From Streptomyces cyanogenus (GTDB taxonomy: Bacteria > Actinomycetota > Actinomycetes > Streptomycetales > Streptomycetaceae), in assembly GCF_017526105.1 (NCBI RefSeq), contig NZ_CP071839.1:8160001-8224000 (forward strand): DNA of 64,000 bases. The letters are read 5' to 3'. Shown piece after piece: positions 16,309 through 25,050 of this stretch. Positions within the stretch are counted from its first letter, which is position 1. Every line of letters begins with the position of its first letter. Made by a program: the position numbers and the translations under genes. The notes under the pieces were generated by a model. That model saw only the letters and a program-made list of their open reading frames with translations. It had not been told where the DNA came from and did not search any database.

Positions 16309-17649
16309 TCAGGCCGCCGTCTCCAGGGCCGCGCGGCCGGTCACGTCGCCGTCCTTCGCGCGCACCGTCACCGTCACCGGCTCGCCGCGGCGGCGCACCA
16401 GCAGGCCCGCACCGACCGACCCGGCGATGAGCAGCCCGCCGGCCACCAGGGCGCCGCGCGCCCCGGCCCACTCCATCAGCAGGCCGAGCAGCGGCGGCCC
16501 GCCGAGGCTCCACACCGTGCCGATGCTGGTCCACACCCCGAGCACCCGGCCCCGCAGATGCGGCGGCGGGTCGGTCTGCAGCACGGCCGTACCGGCGGTG
16601 TCGGAGACGGACTCCACGATCGCCATCGGCAGGACCAGCACCAGCAGCACGGCCAGCGACGGCGACAGACCCGCCACCACCTGGAGCAGCGCGCCCGCCG
16701 CCGCCAGCAGGCCCACGGTCCGCACGGACGGCCTGCGCAGCCGGGCGCCCAGGACCGCGCCGACGATGCCGCCGACGGCCAGCACCGTGGAGACCGTGCC
16801 GAACGCCCTGGCGCCACCCGCCAGCGGCCCGGTGACGAGGACCGCGAGTGTCAGGCCGTAGTTGCGGCCGAAGACGGAGCTGAGCCCGGTGACGCCCGCG
16901 AGGGCGACAAGGCGGGGCCGGCGCGCGAAGAAGGACAGACCTTCCCGTACGGTCATCGGCGCCGGGGACGGAACCGCTCGCGGCCCGGCCGGAGACTGCG
17001 TGGCGGCTTCGGGAACCGGCCGCAGGAACGGCACCACCGCGGCCACGAACAGGAACGACAGCCCGTTGGCGGCGTACGCGGCACCCGTGCCCAGGAAGCC
17101 GACGGTCACCCCGGCCAGGGCGGTGCCCGCGAGCCGGCCGGCGCTGTGCACCAGCGCGCCCACGCCGATCGCGGACGGCACGTCGGCCACCGGCACGAGA
17201 TCGTTGCCGAGCAGCGCGCAGGCGGGCCCGTCCACGGTGGCGATGACACCGGTCACCGCGGCCAGCACCAGCAGGGCCGGCATGTCGATCCGGTCCAGCG
17301 CCACCAGCAGCGCCGTCGTGAAGGCGACCGCGCCGAGCAGGGCCTGGCTCACGGTGACCGTCAGCTTCCGGGGCCAGCGGTCCACGGCCGCGCCGCCCAG
17401 CAGGCTCACGAACAGCGCCGGCGCCGCCTGGACCGACATGGACAGACCGGTCGCCGCCGCCGAGCCCGTGATGTGCAGCACCAGCAGGTTCTGCACCGTG
17501 AGCTGCATCCACGTACCGGCGTTGGAGACGAAGTTCGCGGCCGACCACCAGCGCATGCTCCGGTACCGCAGGGAACGCCACGGCGAACGGGAGGCCGGGG
17601 CGGTGGTGGACGCGGACAGCGAGGTGGGCAGGGCAGACGCAGAGGGCAC
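16309..17649 (-). CDS. MFS transporter
   Basis: About 446 residues from the GTG at 17649; the start is uncertain because the upstream reading lacks hydrophobic character. Twelve hydrophobic segments are visible, with the MFS cytoplasmic loop GGAAVDRWPRKLTVTVSQ between TM2 and TM3 and a related LGARLRRPSVRTVG in the second half. It resembles the MFS_3 (enterobactin exporter-like/DHA3) family used for drug or siderophore export. The substrate is unknown. It converges with the metallophosphoesterase operon, 28 bases away. Confidence 0.85.
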   Translation of the reverse strand: MPSASALPTSLSASTTAPASRSPWRSLRYRSMRWWSAANFVSNAGTWMQLTVQNLLVLHITGSAAATGLSMSVQAAPALFVSLLGGAAVDRWPRKLTVTVSQALLGAVAFTTALLVALDRIDMPALLVLAAVTGVIATVDGPACALLGNDLVPVADVPSAIGVGALVHSAGRLAGTALAGVTVGFLGTGAAYAANGLSFLFVAAVVPFLRPVPEAATQSPAGPRAVPSPAPMTVREGLSFFARRPRLVALAGVTGLSSVFGRNYGLTLAVLVTGPLAGGARAFGTVSTVLAVGGIVGAVLGARLRRPSVRTVGLLAAAGALLQVVAGLSPSLAVLLVLVLPMAIVESVSDTAGTAVLQTDPPPHLRGRVLGVWTSIGTVWSLGGPPLLGLLMEWAGARGALVAGGLLIAGSVGAGLLVRRRGEPVTVTVRAKDGDVTGRAALETAA

Positions 17650-17959
17650 GGCGGGGTACTCGACAACCAGGCGGTGGGACAGACCGGCGGATCCCGTCGG
17701 TCCGGCGGCGTTGCACGGCCGGGCCGCCTGGTCAGGGCGCCGACCATGGTGGCAGACGGGACACCACGGTCGACGCCACCGCGTCCGCCGGCCTCGGCCG
17801 AACTTCCCCAACCACCCCGGGCCGTCGGGGACTTGCACTCCGCGTGGGGTTTCTCACAGGCGCGCCGACCGCCCCTTCACGACCCGTGCGACGGTGCGAT
17901 CGGCCACCACCGCACCGGGGGACGCCGACGGCGGGCCCCGCACCCCTCGCGCGCACCGG
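17650..17959. other. Spacer between MFS gene and aldo/keto reductase gene
   Basis: About 310 bases separate the 5' end of the transporter gene from the stop of the reductase gene. They should contain the transporter promoter. I could not identify a convincing -35/-10 pair or a small gene, and the readings on both strands are low complexity. Confidence 0.4.
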
Positions 17960-18949
17960 TCAGCGGTTCACCGTCCGCATACCCGCCTCGTCGTACCGCT
18001 CACCCGCCGCCTGCGGCAGCTCGGCGTCGATGCGGGCCAGGTCGTCCGCGGTCAGCTCGACGGCGGCCGCGGCGGCGTTCTGCTCCAGGTAGGTGCGGCG
18101 CTTGGTGCCGGGGATCGGCACCAGGTCCTCGCCCTGCGCCAGCACCCAGGCGATCGCCAGCTGGGCCGGGGTCACGTCCTTCTCGGCCGCGATCTCCTTC
18201 ACCTTCTCCGCCAGCCGCTGGTTGGCCTGCAGATTGGCCTCCGTGAAGCGGGGGTTCTCGCGGCGCCAGTCGTTCGCGTCCAGCTCGTCCGGGGAGCTGA
18301 AGCGGCCGGCCAGGAAGCCGCGGCCGAGCGGCGAGTACGGCACGAAGCCGATCCCCAGCTCCCGGCAGGTGGGCAGCACCTCGGCCTCCACGTCCCGCGA
18401 CCACAGCGAGTACTCGCTCTGCACCGCGGTCACCGGGTGCACGGCGTGGGCCCGCCGGATGGTCTCCGCGCTCGCCTCGCTCAGCCCGATGTACCGCACC
18501 TTGCCCTCGGCGACCAGCTCGCCCAGCGCGCCGACCGTCTCCTCGATGGGGACGTTCGGGTCCACCCGGTGCTGGTAGTACAGGTCGATGTGGTCGGTGC
18601 CGAGCCGCTGGAGCGAACCGTGCACCGAGGCCCGTACATGCTCGGCCGAGCCGTCCTGCCGGCCGACCGTGCTCATGTCGCCGGGTACGGCGTCGTCCAT
18701 CCGGTAGTTGAACTTCGTGGCGATCACGTACTCGTCGCGATGCCCCTTGATCGCCTCGCCCACGAGCGACTCGTTGGTGAGCGGCCCGTAGATCTGGGCC
18801 GTGTCGAGGAAGTCGATGCCGAGCTCCAGGGCGCGCCGGATGGTCGCGATGCCCTCTGCCTGGTCGGCGGTGCCGTAGAAGGCGGACATCCCCATGCATC
18901 CCAGCCCGATGGCCGATACGTGGAGGTCCCGCAGCCTGCGCTTCTGCAT
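17960..18949 (-). CDS. Aldo/keto reductase
   Basis: 329 residues; the ATG at 18949 has GGAAGGA 8 bases upstream. An NADPH-dependent (beta/alpha)8 reductase of the yeast/plant AKR13-like type. The catalytic tetrad is Asp49 and Tyr54 (FLDTAQIYG), Lys79 (IATKFNY) and His127 (YYQHRVD). The C-terminal GTKRRTYLEQN binds the NADPH 2'-phosphate. It probably detoxifies aldehydes or quinones. Its promoter has the 19-base spacer and central dyad of MerR-regulated genes, which implies induction by a small toxic or redox-active molecule. No MerR gene is in the window. Confidence 0.93.
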   Translation of the reverse strand: MQKRRLRDLHVSAIGLGCMGMSAFYGTADQAEGIATIRRALELGIDFLDTAQIYGPLTNESLVGEAIKGHRDEYVIATKFNYRMDDAVPGDMSTVGRQDGSAEHVRASVHGSLQRLGTDHIDLYYQHRVDPNVPIEETVGALGELVAEGKVRYIGLSEASAETIRRAHAVHPVTAVQSEYSLWSRDVEAEVLPTCRELGIGFVPYSPLGRGFLAGRFSSPDELDANDWRRENPRFTEANLQANQRLAEKVKEIAAEKDVTPAQLAIAWVLAQGEDLVPIPGTKRRTYLEQNAAAAAVELTADDLARIDAELPQAAGERYDEAGMRTVNR

Positions 18950-19067
18950 GGAGAATTCCTTCCTGCGTACTCGATCGTCGTTGCGGCGCGTCACGCGGCC
19001 CCTCTCCATCTAGCGACGGATTCCGGCTCCCGGCATCCCGTGGGGAGGGCGGCGCGCACCGTCCGTG

Positions 19068-19098
19068 ACGCTACGAGTTGGAGCGCTCTCCAAGTCAA
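19068..19098 (-). promoter_or_regulatory. MerR-type promoter with 19-base spacer for the AKR gene
   Basis: On the minus strand TTGACT (19098-19093) and TAGCGT (19073-19068) are separated by exactly 19 bases. The spacer holds the dyad CTTGGAGA...CTCCAA (TTGGAG at 19078-19083 and CTCCAA at 19088-19093 on the plus strand). An overlong spacer with an internal dyad is the hallmark of promoters that MerR-family activators untwist. The leader to the reductase ATG is about 110 bases. Confidence 0.7.
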
Positions 19099-19249
19099 GG
19101 CGTGCCGGGGCCACGGCCACGGGTGGTGGACGAGGACGGCCTTGCCGCCCCGCGCCGCCGCCTCCGGTCCGATCCGGTCGGCCCGGGTCGGCGTGGCCCT
19201 GTGGCGCTGCCCACCCCGTCAATGTGATGGTTTTCGCATCTCGACCCGT

Positions 19250-19273
19250 GCGGCCACCCCCTAAGGTGGCCGC
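19250..19273. promoter_or_regulatory. 9-bp inverted repeat upstream of pyc
   Basis: GCGGCCACC (19250-19258) and GGTGGCCGC (19265-19273) flank CCCTAA, 66 bases before the pyruvate carboxylase ATG. It could be an operator overlapping a -10-like TAAGGT (19262-19267), or a leader hairpin. No -35 element at good spacing was found. Confidence 0.4.
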
Positions 19274-19338
19274 GAGTACGGCAGGGCGTGGCTGACACCA
19301 GGGTGTTCGTCGCCGGCAGGCAGCTGAAGGGGATCCAA

Positions 19339-22300
19339 ATGTTCCGCAAGGTGCTGGTCGCCAACCGTGGCGAGATCGCGATCCGCGCGTTCCGGGCGGG
19401 CTACGAACTCGGCGCGCGCACCGTCGCCGTGTTCCCGCACGAGGACCGCAACTCGTTGCACCGGCTGAAGGCCGACGAGGCCTACGAGATCGGGGAGCCG
19501 GGACACCCGGTGCGGGCCTACCTCTCCGTCGAGGAGATCGTGGGGGCCGCCCGCCGGGCGGGCGCCGACGCCGTCTACCCGGGCTACGGCTTCCTGTCGG
19601 AGAACCCGGAGCTGGCCCGCGCCTGCGAGGAGGCGGGCATCACCTTTGTCGGTCCCAGCGCGGCGACGCTGGAGCTGACCGGCAACAAGGCCCGCGCGGT
19701 CGCCGCCGCCCGCGCGGCCGGCGTACCCGTGCTCGGCTCCTCCCAGCCCTCCACCGACGTGGACGAACTGGTGCGCGCCGCCGAGGAGATCGGCTTTCCC
19801 GTCTTCGTCAAGGCGGTCGCCGGCGGCGGCGGGCGCGGCATGCGCCGTGTCGAGGACCCGGCCCAGCTGCGCGAGTCCATCGAGGCCGCCTCCCGCGAGG
19901 CCGCGTCCGCGTTCGGCGACCCCACCGTCTTCCTGGAGAAGGCCGTCGTCGAGCCCCGCCACATCGAGGTGCAGATCCTCGCCGACGGCGCGGGCAACGT
20001 CATCCACCTCTTCGAACGCGACTGCTCGGTGCAGCGCCGCCACCAGAAGGTCATCGAGCTGGCCCCCGCGCCCAACCTGGACCCGGAGCTGCGCGACCGG
20101 ATCTGCGCCGACGCCGTCCGCTTCGCCCGCGAGATCGGTTACCGCAACGCCGGCACCGTGGAGTTCCTGCTCGACCGCGACGGCAACCACGTGTTCATCG
20201 AGATGAACCCGCGCATCCAGGTCGAGCACACGGTGACCGAGGAGGTCACCGACGTCGACCTGGTCCAGGCCCAGATGCGGATCGCCTCCGGCGAGACCCT
20301 CGCCGACCTCGGCCTCTCCCAGGACAGGATCACCCTGCGCGGCGCCGCCCTCCAGTGCCGGATCACCACCGAGGACCCCGCCAACGGCTTCCGCCCCGAC
20401 ACCGGCCGGATCAGCGCCTACCGCTCCCCGGGCGGCTCCGGCATCCGGCTCGACGGCGGTACCACCCACGCCGGGACGGAGATCAGCGCGCACTTCGACT
20501 CGATGCTGGTCAAGCTCACCTGCCGGGGACGCGACTTCCACGCCGCCATCGGCCGGGCCCGGCGCGCGGTCGCCGAGTTCCGCATCCGCGGTGTCGCCAC
20601 GAACATCCCGTTCCTCCAGGCGGTCCTGGACGACCCCGACTTCCAGGCCGGGCGCGTCACGACCTCCTTCATCGAGCAGCGCCCGCACCTGCTCACCGCC
20701 CGCTCCTCCGCCGACCGCGGCACCAAGCTGCTCACCTACCTCGCCGACGTCACCGTCAACAAGCCGCACGGTCAGCGGCCCGACCTGCTCGACCCGCTGA
20801 CCAAGCTGCCGCCGCTGCCCGCAGGCGAGCCGCCCGCCGGCTCCCGGCAGCTCCTCGTGGACCTCGGCCCGGAGGGCTTCGCCCGGCACCTGCGCGAATC
20901 GCCGACCATCGGCGTCACCGACACCACCTTCCGCGACGCCCACCAGTCCCTGCTCGCGACCCGGGTGCGCACCAAGGACCTGCTCGCCGTCGCCCCCGTC
21001 GTCGCCCGCACCCTCCCGCAGCTGCTGTCCCTGGAGTGCTGGGGCGGCGCGACCTACGACGTCGCCCTGCGCTTCCTCGCCGAGGACCCCTGGGAGCGGC
21101 TGGCCGCCCTGCGCGAGGCCGTCCCCAACATCTGCCTGCAGATGCTGCTGCGCGGCCGCAACACCGTCGGCTACACCCCGTACCCGACCGAGGTGACCGA
21201 CGCCTTCGTGCAGGAGGCCGCCGCCACCGGCATCGACATCTTCCGCATCTTCGACGCCCTCAACGACGTCGGCCAGATGCGGCCCGCCATCGAGGCCGTA
21301 CGCGAGACCGGCACCGCCGTCGCCGAGGTCGCCCTCTGTTACACCGCCGACCTGAACGACCCGGGCGAGCGGCTGTACACCCTCGACTACTACCTGCGCC
21401 TCGCCGAGCAGATCGTGGAGGCCGGCGCCCACGTCCTCGCCATCAAGGACATGGCGGGCCTGCTGCGCGCCCCGGCCGCCGCCAAGCTGGTCTCCGCGCT
21501 GCGCCGCGAGTTCGACCTGCCCGTGCACCTGCACACGCACGACACCGCGGGCGGCCAGCTCGCCACCTACCTCGCCGCGATCCAGGCCGGCGCCGACGCG
21601 GTCGACGGCGCGGTGGCCTCCATGGCCGGTACGACCTCCCAGCCGTCGCTGTCCGCGATCGTCGCCGCCACCGACCACTCCGACCGGCCCACCGGCCTGG
21701 ACCTCCAGGCGGTCGGTGACCTGGAGCCGTACTGGGAGGGCGTCCGCAAGATCTATGCCCCGTTCGAGGCGGGCCTCGCCTCGCCGACCGGCCGGGTCTA
21801 CCACCACGAGATCCCCGGCGGCCAGCTCTCCAACCTGCGCACCCAGGCCGTCGCCCTCGGTCTCGGCGACCGCTTCGAGGACATCGAGGCGATGTACGCC
21901 GCCGCCGACCGCATCCTCGGCCGCCTGGTGAAGGTCACCCCGTCCTCCAAGGTGGTCGGCGACCTGGCCCTGCACCTCGTCGGCGCCGGTGTCTCCCCGG
22001 AGGCCTTCGAGTCGACCCCCGACAAGTTCGACATCCCGGACTCGGTGATCGGCTTCCTGCGGGGCGAGCTGGGCACCCCGCCCGGCGGCTGGCCGGAGCC
22101 GTTCCGCACCAAGGCGCTCCAGGGCCGCGCCGCGCCCAAGCCCGCGCCCGAGCTGTCCGCCGAGGACCGTGAGGGACTGGCCAAGGACCGGCGGGCCACC
22201 CTCAACCGGCTGCTGTTCCCCGGCCCGACCCGCGAGTTCGACACGCACCGGCAGAACTTCGGCGACACCAGCGTGCTGGACAGCAAGGCCTTCTTCTACG

Positions 22301-22713
22301 GCCTGCGCCCGGGCAAGGAGTACGCCGTCGACCTGGAGCCCGGCGTCCGGCTGCTGATCGAGCTGCAGGCGATCGGCGAGGCCGACGAGCGCGGCCTGCG
22401 CACCGTGATGTCCACGCTCAACGGCCAGCTCCGCCCCATCCAGGTCCGTGACCGTGCGGCGGCCTCCGACGTTCCGGTGACGGAGAAGGCCGACCGGTCC
22501 AACCCCGGCCATGTCGCGGCGCCCTTCGCCGGTGTGGTGACGCTGGCCGTCGCCGAGGGCGACGAGGTGGCGGCCGGCGCCACGATCGCCACCATCGAGG
22601 CGATGAAGATGGAGGCCACGATCACCGCCCCGAAGGCGGGCCGTGTCTCCCGGCTGGCCATCACCCGCATCCAGCAGGTGGAGGGCGGCGACCTACTGGC
22701 CGAACTGGTCTGA
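19339..22713 (+). CDS. pyc: Pyruvate carboxylase
   Basis: 1124 residues, the normal length for the single-chain alpha4 enzyme. It carboxylates pyruvate to oxaloacetate using ATP, bicarbonate and biotin, refilling the TCA cycle. Biotin carboxylase domain about 1-450: FRKVLVANRGEIAIRAFRA, the ATP-grasp glycine loop KAVAGGGGRGMRRV, HIEVQILADG, FIEMNPRIQVEHTVTEE. Carboxyltransferase domain about 525-800: DTTFRDAHQSLLATRVRT, ECWGGATYDVALRFL, HLHTHDTAGGQ and the biotin-receiving lysine in VLAIKDMAG. Biotin carrier domain about 1055-1124 with Lys1090 in EAMKMEA. The ATG has AAGGGGA upstream. An inverted repeat lies 66 bases upstream of the start. Confidence 0.97.
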   Translation: MFRKVLVANRGEIAIRAFRAGYELGARTVAVFPHEDRNSLHRLKADEAYEIGEPGHPVRAYLSVEEIVGAARRAGADAVYPGYGFLSENPELARACEEAGITFVGPSAATLELTGNKARAVAAARAAGVPVLGSSQPSTDVDELVRAAEEIGFPVFVKAVAGGGGRGMRRVEDPAQLRESIEAASREAASAFGDPTVFLEKAVVEPRHIEVQILADGAGNVIHLFERDCSVQRRHQKVIELAPAPNLDPELRDRICADAVRFAREIGYRNAGTVEFLLDRDGNHVFIEMNPRIQVEHTVTEEVTDVDLVQAQMRIASGETLADLGLSQDRITLRGAALQCRITTEDPANGFRPDTGRISAYRSPGGSGIRLDGGTTHAGTEISAHFDSMLVKLTCRGRDFHAAIGRARRAVAEFRIRGVATNIPFLQAVLDDPDFQAGRVTTSFIEQRPHLLTARSSADRGTKLLTYLADVTVNKPHGQRPDLLDPLTKLPPLPAGEPPAGSRQLLVDLGPEGFARHLRESPTIGVTDTTFRDAHQSLLATRVRTKDLLAVAPVVARTLPQLLSLECWGGATYDVALRFLAEDPWERLAALREAVPNICLQMLLRGRNTVGYTPYPTEVTDAFVQEAAATGIDIFRIFDALNDVGQMRPAIEAVRETGTAVAEVALCYTADLNDPGERLYTLDYYLRLAEQIVEAGAHVLAIKDMAGLLRAPAAAKLVSALRREFDLPVHLHTHDTAGGQLATYLAAIQAGADAVDGAVASMAGTTSQPSLSAIVAATDHSDRPTGLDLQAVGDLEPYWEGVRKIYAPFEAGLASPTGRVYHHEIPGGQLSNLRTQAVALGLGDRFEDIEAMYAAADRILGRLVKVTPSSKVVGDLALHLVGAGVSPEAFESTPDKFDIPDSVIGFLRGELGTPPGGWPEPFRTKALQGRAAPKPAPELSAEDREGLAKDRRATLNRLLFPGPTREFDTHRQNFGDTSVLDSKAFFYGLRPGKEYAVDLEPGVRLLIELQAIGEADERGLRTVMSTLNGQLRPIQVRDRAAASDVPVTEKADRSNPGHVAAPFAGVVTLAVAEGDEVAAGATIATIEAMKMEATITAPKAGRVSRLAITRIQQVEGGDLLAELV

Positions 22714-23071
22714 CGACCGGGCCAGGCGCTCCTCGTAGGTCGCCATCAGGAGGCGGCCGAGCTGCTGCACCGCCGTCGCACGCAACTCCTCGTGCGCGAA
22801 GCGGTACCGCGGCTCGGCCGCCTCCCCCTCCACTCGCGTGAGGACGAGGACGCGTCCGACCTCCGACAGCGTCGCCGCCGGGACGGCGGTCGAGTGCAGC
22901 CGGTCGACTCTGGTGTTGCCCGTGCACAGGAAGAGCTGCCGGTTACGGCTGCGGGCGTGCCCGCTGTAGTGGAACAACAGCGTGTCGTCGGGCCAAAGAG
23001 ACCCGCCCGTCGGCCTTCGCGCCCGGATTTCCCGGGAACCGTGAGTCGCACACGATCAGGGACCGGTACAT
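22693..23071 (-). pseudogene. Caspase-like (EACC1-associated) gene with internal deletion
   Basis: The ATG at 23071 starts MYRSLIVCDSRFPGNPGAKADGR, the usual N-terminus of actinobacterial caspase-fold proteins of the EACC1-associated type. After about 25 residues the reading must change frame to continue as WPDDTLLFHYSGHARSRN and LFLCTGNTRVDRLHSTAVPA. This is the block holding the catalytic His (YSGH) and following strand. About 50 residues between the two parts are missing, and no Cys dyad partner in a D-x-C-x-S/A block is seen afterwards. The tail (RYRFAHEELRATAVQQL) runs to a stop that overlaps the end of pyc. Such caspases are thought to act in conflict systems. This copy looks dead. Confidence 0.65.
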
Positions 23072-23166
23072 GCGGTCAGCTGCCTGCCCGTCGGCGTCAC
23101 CAGACAGACGCACCGGACACGCGCCGCCGGCCGGACCCTCCGGCCGACGGCGACGGGGTACGGCGC

Positions 23167-24150
23167 CTACCCGCGGCCGATGAGGTGCCGCAGGCGGGAG
23201 ACGAGGAGGTTGGGATCGCGCCGGGTGGTGAGGGCGGCGCTCGGCACGTACACGCTCCTGCCGAGGACGGCCACGGAGGTCGGGTTGGACAGGCCGTCCC
23301 GCGCGGTGAGCACGTCCGTGACGGTGCCGTCCGTATGGATCAGGACCACCCTGCTCCCGGAGTTGAGCGCGGCCAGCACGCTCCTGCCGTGCCCGGGGAA
23401 GGTGAAGTCGTCGATGCCGGTGAGCGCGTCGGCCCGGGTCTCGACGGGGCCGGCGGAGCCGTCCGCGCCGACGGGGATGCGCAGCAGGGTGCCCCGGTCG
23501 CTGTTCGACACCCACACGGAGTCGCGGCGGACCTTGATGCCGTTGGCGCCGAAGCCGTGGGCGGGCGACGCCGGGAGCGGAGCGAGTGCCCGGCCCGTCG
23601 CCCACGCCGTGGCCGTGCCACCCGCCTGCGGGACGCGCCAGATCGTGCCGCGCACCGAGTCGGCCGCGTAGAGCAGGCCTCGCTGCTCGTCGAGGGCCAG
23701 CCCGTTGGGCAGCCCGTCGGCCGGCAGCGCGGCGATCTGCTGCGGTGCGCCGCCGTCGGGGGAGAGGCGCCAGATACCGGTCGCGTCGGTGCCGGTGGCG
23801 TAGGTGACGTAGAGCGTGCCGTCGTGGGCGCGGGCGATGCCGGTGACGGCGGCGCTGTGGAGGAGTGGGGTGGCCGGGTGCGCCACGGCGGGCAGGGTCG
23901 CGCGGACCTGCGTGTAGCCGTCGGGGGTGACATGGGCGACCTGGCGGGCGAGGGCGAAGGTGAGGTCGGCGGAGCCGTCGCGGTCGAGCGCGATGTTCTC
24001 GGGGGTCTGCCCGGCGGCCAGGTCGAAGTGGGCGAGTACGCGCGTGTCCGTGACGATCGGCTCGCGGCCGGTGGCGGGCGCGGCGGCGACGAGGCCGAAG
24101 GCCAGCGCGACGGTGGTGGCGGCGCCGGTCAGGCGGGATGGTCGGGGCAT
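23167..24150 (-). CDS. Secreted ScyD/SMP-30-like beta-propeller protein
   Basis: 327 residues; the ATG at 24150 has AAAGAGG 6 bases upstream. A signal peptide ends near ATG-R. The mature part has repeated strand-turn units (DGTLYVTYATGTDATGIWRL, NGLALDEQRGLLYAADSVRG, NGIKVRRDSVWVSNSDRGTL, NPTSVAVLGRSVYVPSAAL), as in six-bladed SMP-30/gluconolactonase-like propellers. No catalytic residue can be assigned. It may be a lactonase or a binding protein outside the cell. It stands alone with a repeat-rich upstream spacer. Confidence 0.75.
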   Translation of the reverse strand: MPRPSRLTGAATTVALAFGLVAAAPATGREPIVTDTRVLAHFDLAAGQTPENIALDRDGSADLTFALARQVAHVTPDGYTQVRATLPAVAHPATPLLHSAAVTGIARAHDGTLYVTYATGTDATGIWRLSPDGGAPQQIAALPADGLPNGLALDEQRGLLYAADSVRGTIWRVPQAGGTATAWATGRALAPLPASPAHGFGANGIKVRRDSVWVSNSDRGTLLRIPVGADGSAGPVETRADALTGIDDFTFPGHGRSVLAALNSGSRVVLIHTDGTVTDVLTARDGLSNPTSVAVLGRSVYVPSAALTTRRDPNLLVSRLRHLIGRG

Positions 24151-24491
24151 GTGACCTCTTTTCGGTCGGCGCGCGCGGCGCCGGCGTGCGGGGCCACACC
24201 AACATGACGGGGGACGGGCCGCCGGTGGCGGGAGCCGGGCCGCCAGATCGCCCACGCGGCCCACCGCCGCACGCCCACTGGCCGCGCCCGGGTGACACCC
24301 CGGCCCGGGCCGCCTGCGCCCGCCGTGAGTTCCGGCCGTGAGTCCCAACCGTCGGTGCCGGCCGTCGGCCCCCCGCCGTCGATCCTGGCTGTCAATGCCG
24401 GCCGTCGATCCCCGCCGTCGGTCCCAGCCGACAGTGCCCGCCGTCGGTCCAGCCGCCGGCCCTGGTCCGTACGAGCCGTCCGTCCCCGCCG
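24151..24491. repeat. Spacer with imperfect 13-15-bp GCCGTCGGTCC repeats
   Basis: From about 24324 to 24500 the motif GCCGTCGGTCC (variants GCCGTCGATCC, GCCGTCGGCCC, GCCGTCAGTCC) recurs about eight times at irregular spacings of roughly 13 to 25 bases. The last copy, GCCGTCAGTCCCAG, contains the TCA that is the stop codon of the minus-strand gene ending at 24492. The array therefore looks like an extension of that gene's 3' end. No gene is visible inside it. The left part must hold the promoter of the propeller gene. Confidence 0.65.
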
Positions 24492-24956
24492 TCAGTCCCA
24501 GAGGGGATACGTCATGACCTGCTGGAAGCCCTCAGGACGGTCCTTCTGGTAGGTGAGGCTCATCCGGGTGTAGTGCTGGACGCCCGGGTGCTTCTTCCAG
24601 GGCTTGGCGACGTCGAGCCGGACGGTCACCGGGTACGCGTGGAAGCTGCCGGCCGCGCAGTACGGCTTGCAGTCGTTGACCATGTTCACGCCTACCGCGG
24701 TCGCGCCGTGCGGACCCCACTGCGACCAGTGGAGTCCGGTCAGCCGGCTGTTGCCGTCGCCGCAGGCCAGGATGAAGTCGCCGGGACGCACCGTGCGGTG
24801 CCACAGGCAGTCGACCAGCACGGGCTGCCTCGCACCGGCGGGGGCGGGGGGCGTGGTGGCGGTGGCCGGGGGACTGGCCGTGGCCGTGGTCATGGCCGCT
24901 GTGAGCAGGGCTCCCGCCGCGAGGGTGACCGCCGTTCCCACCACTGATCCGCGCAT
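24492..24956 (-). CDS. Small secreted protein, unknown function
   Basis: 154 residues from the ATG at 24956, with GGGAG about 5 bases upstream. A signal peptide (VVGTAVTLAAGALLTAAMTTATA) is followed by a Pro/Ala-rich stretch. A domain of about 105 residues follows with four cysteines (VDCLWHRTV, ILACGDGNSRL, VNDCKPYCAAGSFHAYPV) that probably form two disulfides. LTGLHWSQWG and VTVRLDVAKPWKKHPG give a beta-rich small domain. It resembles conserved hypothetical secreted proteins of Streptomyces; no function is known. Its stop lies in the repeat array of the next spacer. Confidence 0.75.
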   Translation of the reverse strand: MRGSVVGTAVTLAAGALLTAAMTTATASPPATATTPPAPAGARQPVLVDCLWHRTVRPGDFILACGDGNSRLTGLHWSQWGPHGATAVGVNMVNDCKPYCAAGSFHAYPVTVRLDVAKPWKKHPGVQHYTRMSLTYQKDRPEGFQQVMTYPLWD

Positions 24957-25050
24957 GGTCGCTCCCACCCGTCGTACTGTGTCCGACCGCGTGCACCCGA
25001 CGCTACGACCGTCCCGCCGTTTGCACCAGTCGCGCAGGTCGGGCCGCGTG

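Noticed and set aside
19261..22512. A 1083-codon open frame on the minus strand
   Set aside because: It lies exactly opposite pyruvate carboxylase, is Gly/Val/Asp-rich and has no domain. It is the usual antisense shadow of a GC-rich gene.
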